A stretch of 64,000 bases of DNA. Origin: Pseudobacteriovorax antillogorgiicola (lineage in GTDB: Bacteria; Bdellovibrionota_B; Oligoflexia; Oligoflexales; Oligoflexaceae). Under the pieces are notes generated by a model. The model ran no database searches. It saw only the letters and a list, made by a program, of their open reading frames with translations, and was not told where the DNA came from. Position 1 is the first letter of the stretch. Each line of letters opens with the position of its first letter. The translations under genes were made by a program, and so were the position numbers. The stretch lies in NCBI RefSeq assembly GCF_900177345.1, contig NZ_FWZT01000003.1:248001-312000 (forward strand), read 5' to 3'. Shown piece after piece: positions 61,146 to 64,000 of this stretch.

Positions 61146-62072
61146 ATGAAAAATGCTAGTTTCATCATGCTTTTTTTATCAACTTTACAAATAAGCTGCG
61201 GAAATGCTGACGAATATTTCCGCGATAAGATTCAAGGCTACGGCTACATCTCCTATGAAACTCCCATGGAACACGCTGGGACCGGCACTTTGGTCGGTGG
61301 CAAACCCGGAGAGTTAAAAATTGTCGCCGCACCTGATACTTGTTTCCCCCCGAAACCACTTCGGGGCCGGTATAAAGATCTACGAAAGATCGATCGCACC
61401 ACGCTCTCTTCAGAAAGCTACGAACTTAGCTTTGGTGGCCGACTTTCAATTGATGTGCTTAGGAACATGCTCAACCAAGGTGGCCCTGGTGTCAAGCTCG
61501 TTGCAGAATCAAACCTTGTAAAGAATGTAGATCTAAAAATCGATGATGTTGAGGTGGAGTACCTTGACCTTGTTCTGCTCTCAGAGTTTTACAACAAAAA
61601 GATGCGGGCGACTTGCAAAGACTTTTTGAATGATTTCGGTTTCATTGTGCAAGCGCTCCGTATTGGCAAGATGACTCTAGAGTTTTTTAACTCCTATGGC
61701 TCAAAACTAGATCTTACTGTTACAGGCATCGCCGGACTCGTCGATTTAGGGGTAGGAACCGAGTTCAAAATCGTTAACAAAAGTCAACTTGTAATCACAA
61801 CACCAAAGTACGTTGGCTATCAAATTGGACGCCTGCTCGATTCGGATTATGGCAAGTCACTGTACCGTGCAAGTCGTACTAAGAGAGGGCTATTTTTCTT
61901 CGAAAACATAGCCCTATTTGAGCGTCCTGATGAGCAGCTGTTTGCACTTGAAAGTTTTGATTTCATGGCGTTTGATCTTTCCGATCCAATTTCTATCAAA
62001 CGTCTTTCAGATGATATGTTTCAAGCGAACGCAGAGTCCACAGATGCTTACTCTATATGGATCAATGATTGA
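61146..62072 (+). CDS. Lipoprotein of unknown function
   Basis: A 308-aa precursor with signal MKNASFIMLFLSTLQISC (Gly at +2). The mature part has a beta-rich start ('GYGYISYETPMEHAGTGTLVGGKPGELKIVAAPDTCFPP'), a middle region 'NVDLKIDDVEVEYLDLVLLSEFYNKKM...ATCKDFLNDFG', and a C-terminal beta-rich part. A motif like 'FEQFD...SDPI' closes it. No family recognised. Same strand as the flanking lipoproteins, but spacings of >200 nt suggest separate transcripts. Confidence 0.8.
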   Translation: MKNASFIMLFLSTLQISCGNADEYFRDKIQGYGYISYETPMEHAGTGTLVGGKPGELKIVAAPDTCFPPKPLRGRYKDLRKIDRTTLSSESYELSFGGRLSIDVLRNMLNQGGPGVKLVAESNLVKNVDLKIDDVEVEYLDLVLLSEFYNKKMRATCKDFLNDFGFIVQALRIGKMTLEFFNSYGSKLDLTVTGIAGLVDLGVGTEFKIVNKSQLVITTPKYVGYQIGRLLDSDYGKSLYRASRTKRGLFFFENIALFERPDEQLFALESFDFMAFDLSDPISIKRLSDDMFQANAESTDAYSIWIND

Positions 62073-62435
62073 CACCTCGTGTGCACGATTTGCTGATCGG
62101 TATCTCATGTAGAATAATCGAGACACCATGTCAGATATGGTCATTAGTTTGGTCGCTCCGGTTTTCAGTGATTGTTTATGTTTCCACTGGCAACCAGGCA
62201 TAACTATGGGGTGCTTCAGCCCCATTAAAGAGATCTGTAAAAAATCGCAACAATTTCGGCCTAGGGACCACAGAGTAGTCTAGAAACTCATCCTGGAGGC
62301 GAAAAGAAGTAAACCTCGAAATAAGCCCCCGAAATGCCTTTTTGACTAGGCTAAAAAGAATGTATTTGACAAACCATGAAGAAAATTCTTATTGGTCTGT
62401 CTAAGCTACAACCTCTGTACTCTGTGAGGAATCCC
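62073..62435. other. Intergenic region
   Basis: About 360 nt. ATGGGGT and GCCCCAT (around 62207-62226) form a short stem that could end the previous transcript. TGAGGA (62425-62430) is the ribosome binding site of the next gene. Nothing else is seen. Confidence 0.35.
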
Positions 62436-64000
62436 ATGCCGAACTCGATGGCTCTTATCATGATCTTCCTGGCATCCTTTTCCATGCTTTCCTGCTCAAA
62501 GTTAGGCAACGACTTCAACCAGCTAATGGAAACCTGCGGCTTACAAAACGAGCCGAGTTTCGATGACCATCGCTACTACAAGGTCTACAATGCCAATGGG
62601 GGTCCTGTTGATCAAAAGCTACTTAAAGTCGAATTTCAATCTGCAAATAAGGATGTTGCTGATGAAGGTATTTCAAAGACCAATGAAGCTTGCTTAAAAG
62701 TCCCGAAAGCACTGAATGGTACCGTAAAACTTCTATGGGAAGACGACGCCGCACAAGAAGGCTTGATATTTCAAATCGACGACGAGAAGCCCCACTACAG
62801 TGAGATCAAACTGGAGAAGTTTTCAGGTAGTTTCAAAATCTGGGAGGGCTGCGGTAGCGGATTCAAGGTTCTAGGTAGGGGAGAACCATATGTCTTGAGA
62901 ATCTCCAACCTAAACGAAAGCGGCGTTTCGGCTAGACTTCACGATGACCAAGACGGAATCAGTCAAGACTCCTTTTCTGATCGAGGATGCATTGGCATCG
63001 GATCGGAATCGAATGGTGTTGTGGTTATTGGCAACGCGACATTCAATAGAGGAGAAACGGTAGATCTCAACGTGCTAAATCAAGATTTGGATAGAATCGT
63101 AGACATCCAATTGCAGCCTATCGACAGACCCGAAGTCTTAAGAACCTGCGCCTACATTGCAAGCCCCGAACACCGAGTTTTCCTTCCTAAAGTCGAGGGG
63201 AAAGTCGCTACCGATATTCAATTTTCATTCTTTCGCGAAGATGGAATCGCTCATTGGGGAGAAACCACGGCTGGGGGGTGCATTATTGTAGAGGCCAATG
63301 ATATCGGGACTCTCACCGTACATAATTCTAGGAAGGACTTTGGCAAAACATCATCAATCAGTGGTGCAAACTCTGAAGAGATGTTGACGATTGATCTTCT
63401 CCCCATCAGTGATTTCGAATTGTGGACGACCTGCGGCATTGTGGAAAACTTCGCTGAGACTCCATCTACAAGCTACCTCATTGAAGACTATCGAAACTAT
63501 ACAGAAGCGACCCCGGCAGTATCCATTGGCTTTCAATCCAGTGACAGCTATCAAGACTTAGTCGTGTCAAGCAAGGGATGTGTCGCTCTCCCCAAGGAGC
63601 AACAGGGTAATCTAGTCATTAGCGACAGTAAGAGCTTTATCAATGTTTATCCTGTAGCTCCCTCCGCGGACAAATTGCTTATTATCAGATCAAGTGACAA
63701 CAAATCGATCTCTGATTTCTGTACGCAAGAAGGCCGTTGGAAGGTATCCCAAGGTCAATGTATTCCCTTCGATTTTATCGATTACTGTAAAAGTGATGCG
63801 AATGGTATTGAAATTGATCGCACTGTAAAGGCCCTACTAGATCAATCCAATTCTACCGACTGCAGTGAAGCCGATCAAAAGCTAAAAGCCAACACCAGCT
63901 TAGACCTCAGTGCTAAGAACCTGAAGAATATAGATCCCCTACTTAGCTTCAGCCAATTGACGAATTTGAATCTTAGTAATAACAGACTGTCAGACATCGC
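62436..64000 (+). CDS. LRR lipoprotein with repeated Cys-pair domains (3' partial)
   Basis: The frame from ATG 62436 is open to the window end (521 codons). TGAGGA precedes it, and MPNSMALIMIFLASFSMLSC is a lipoprotein signal (Ser at +2); an in-frame ATG at 62376 is a less likely start. About residues 28-430 contain four similar beta-rich units, each opening with an 'xxTCG' or 'EGCG'-type Cys and having a second 'GCI/ACL/GCV' Cys about 55-70 residues on. From ~445 comes a cap with 'YCKSDANGIEIDR...STDCSEADQKLKA', then internalin-type LRRs begin ('LDLSAKNLKNIDPLLSF', 'LTNLNLSNNRLSDI'). It is probably a large surface-exposed binding protein. The length is unknown. Confidence 0.85.
   Translation, partial: MPNSMALIMIFLASFSMLSCSKLGNDFNQLMETCGLQNEPSFDDHRYYKVYNANGGPVDQKLLKVEFQSANKDVADEGISKTNEACLKVPKALNGTVKLLWEDDAAQEGLIFQIDDEKPHYSEIKLEKFSGSFKIWEGCGSGFKVLGRGEPYVLRISNLNESGVSARLHDDQDGISQDSFSDRGCIGIGSESNGVVVIGNATFNRGETVDLNVLNQDLDRIVDIQLQPIDRPEVLRTCAYIASPEHRVFLPKVEGKVATDIQFSFFREDGIAHWGETTAGGCIIVEANDIGTLTVHNSRKDFGKTSSISGANSEEMLTIDLLPISDFELWTTCGIVENFAETPSTSYLIEDYRNYTEATPAVSIGFQSSDSYQDLVVSSKGCVALPKEQQGNLVISDSKSFINVYPVAPSADKLLIIRSSDNKSISDFCTQEGRWKVSQGQCIPFDFIDYCKSDANGIEIDRTVKALLDQSNSTDCSEADQKLKANTSLDLSAKNLKNIDPLLSFSQLTNLNLSNNRLSDI

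Noticed and set aside
1-64000. CRISPR arrays, prophage or secretion-system clusters
   Set aside because: No regularly spaced repeats, cas genes, integrase, capsid or secretion ATPase genes were seen on either strand.

Overview
This window reads as chromosome of a free-living, diderm (outer-membrane) bacterium with a GC content in the mid-40s by eye. Gene content suggests the Oligoflexia/Bdellovibrionota, possibly near Pseudobacteriovorax. The reasons are the number of outer-membrane-type lipoproteins, two DUF1592/DUF1552 gene pairs, an RND efflux operon, a periplasmic fatty acid cis/trans isomerase and many sensory proteins. The placement is inference, because no rRNA, tRNA or ribosomal protein gene is present to anchor it. 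I see no phage, IS element or CRISPR array.

Layout. 0-5 kb: the 3' part of an amidohydrolase fused to thrombospondin type 3 repeats and a lamin-tail domain, then a secreted GH9 cellulase. 5.2-11 kb: a TolC-adaptor-RND efflux operon with a TetR regulator behind it and a palindrome in front; the pump lacks the usual proton-relay aspartates. 11-17 kb: a CBS protein, a single-domain receiver, a DDAH-type hydrolase, PA14 and leucine-rich-repeat lipoproteins, and an unrecognised gene. 17-25 kb: two DUF1592-DUF1552 pairs flanking an MFS transporter. 25.9-31.5 kb: a membrane coiled-coil protein, a seven-bladed FG-GAP lipoprotein, PPK2 and an exported EEP-family phosphodiesterase. 31.7-35.2 kb: three consecutive lipoproteins, one with a DM9-like lectin region. 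35.6-38.8 kb: a FeeM/autoinducer-synthase-like acyltransferase, a lytic transglycosylase and its membrane partner. 38.8-46 kb: Cti isomerase, a CHASE3 histidine kinase and a TAXI-TRAP transporter, with two copies of an intergenic repeat. 46-52.4 kb: an outer-membrane barrel/lipoprotein pair, a GFA enzyme, a receiver-TPR protein, an M23 peptidase and small proteins, one behind a candidate Fur box. 52.6-58.1 kb: a five-gene sugar ABC importer operon with a GH1 beta-glucosidase inside it. 58.6-64 kb: four more lipoproteins, the last one cut by the window edge.

Working together. The GH9 cellulase (2.9 kb) and the ABC importer plus GH1 beta-glucosidase (52.6-58.1 kb) make a plausible route: secreted cleavage of a beta-glucan, import of oligosaccharides, and cytoplasmic hydrolysis to glucose. 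Thirteen predicted lipoproteins are present and none has Asp at position +2 after the lipidated Cys. By the enterobacterial rule that points to the outer membrane. Several carry interaction folds (LRR, PA14, FG-GAP propeller, DM9), which suggests a cell surface built for contact or binding. Many gene ends carry strong perfect hairpins without a T-tract.
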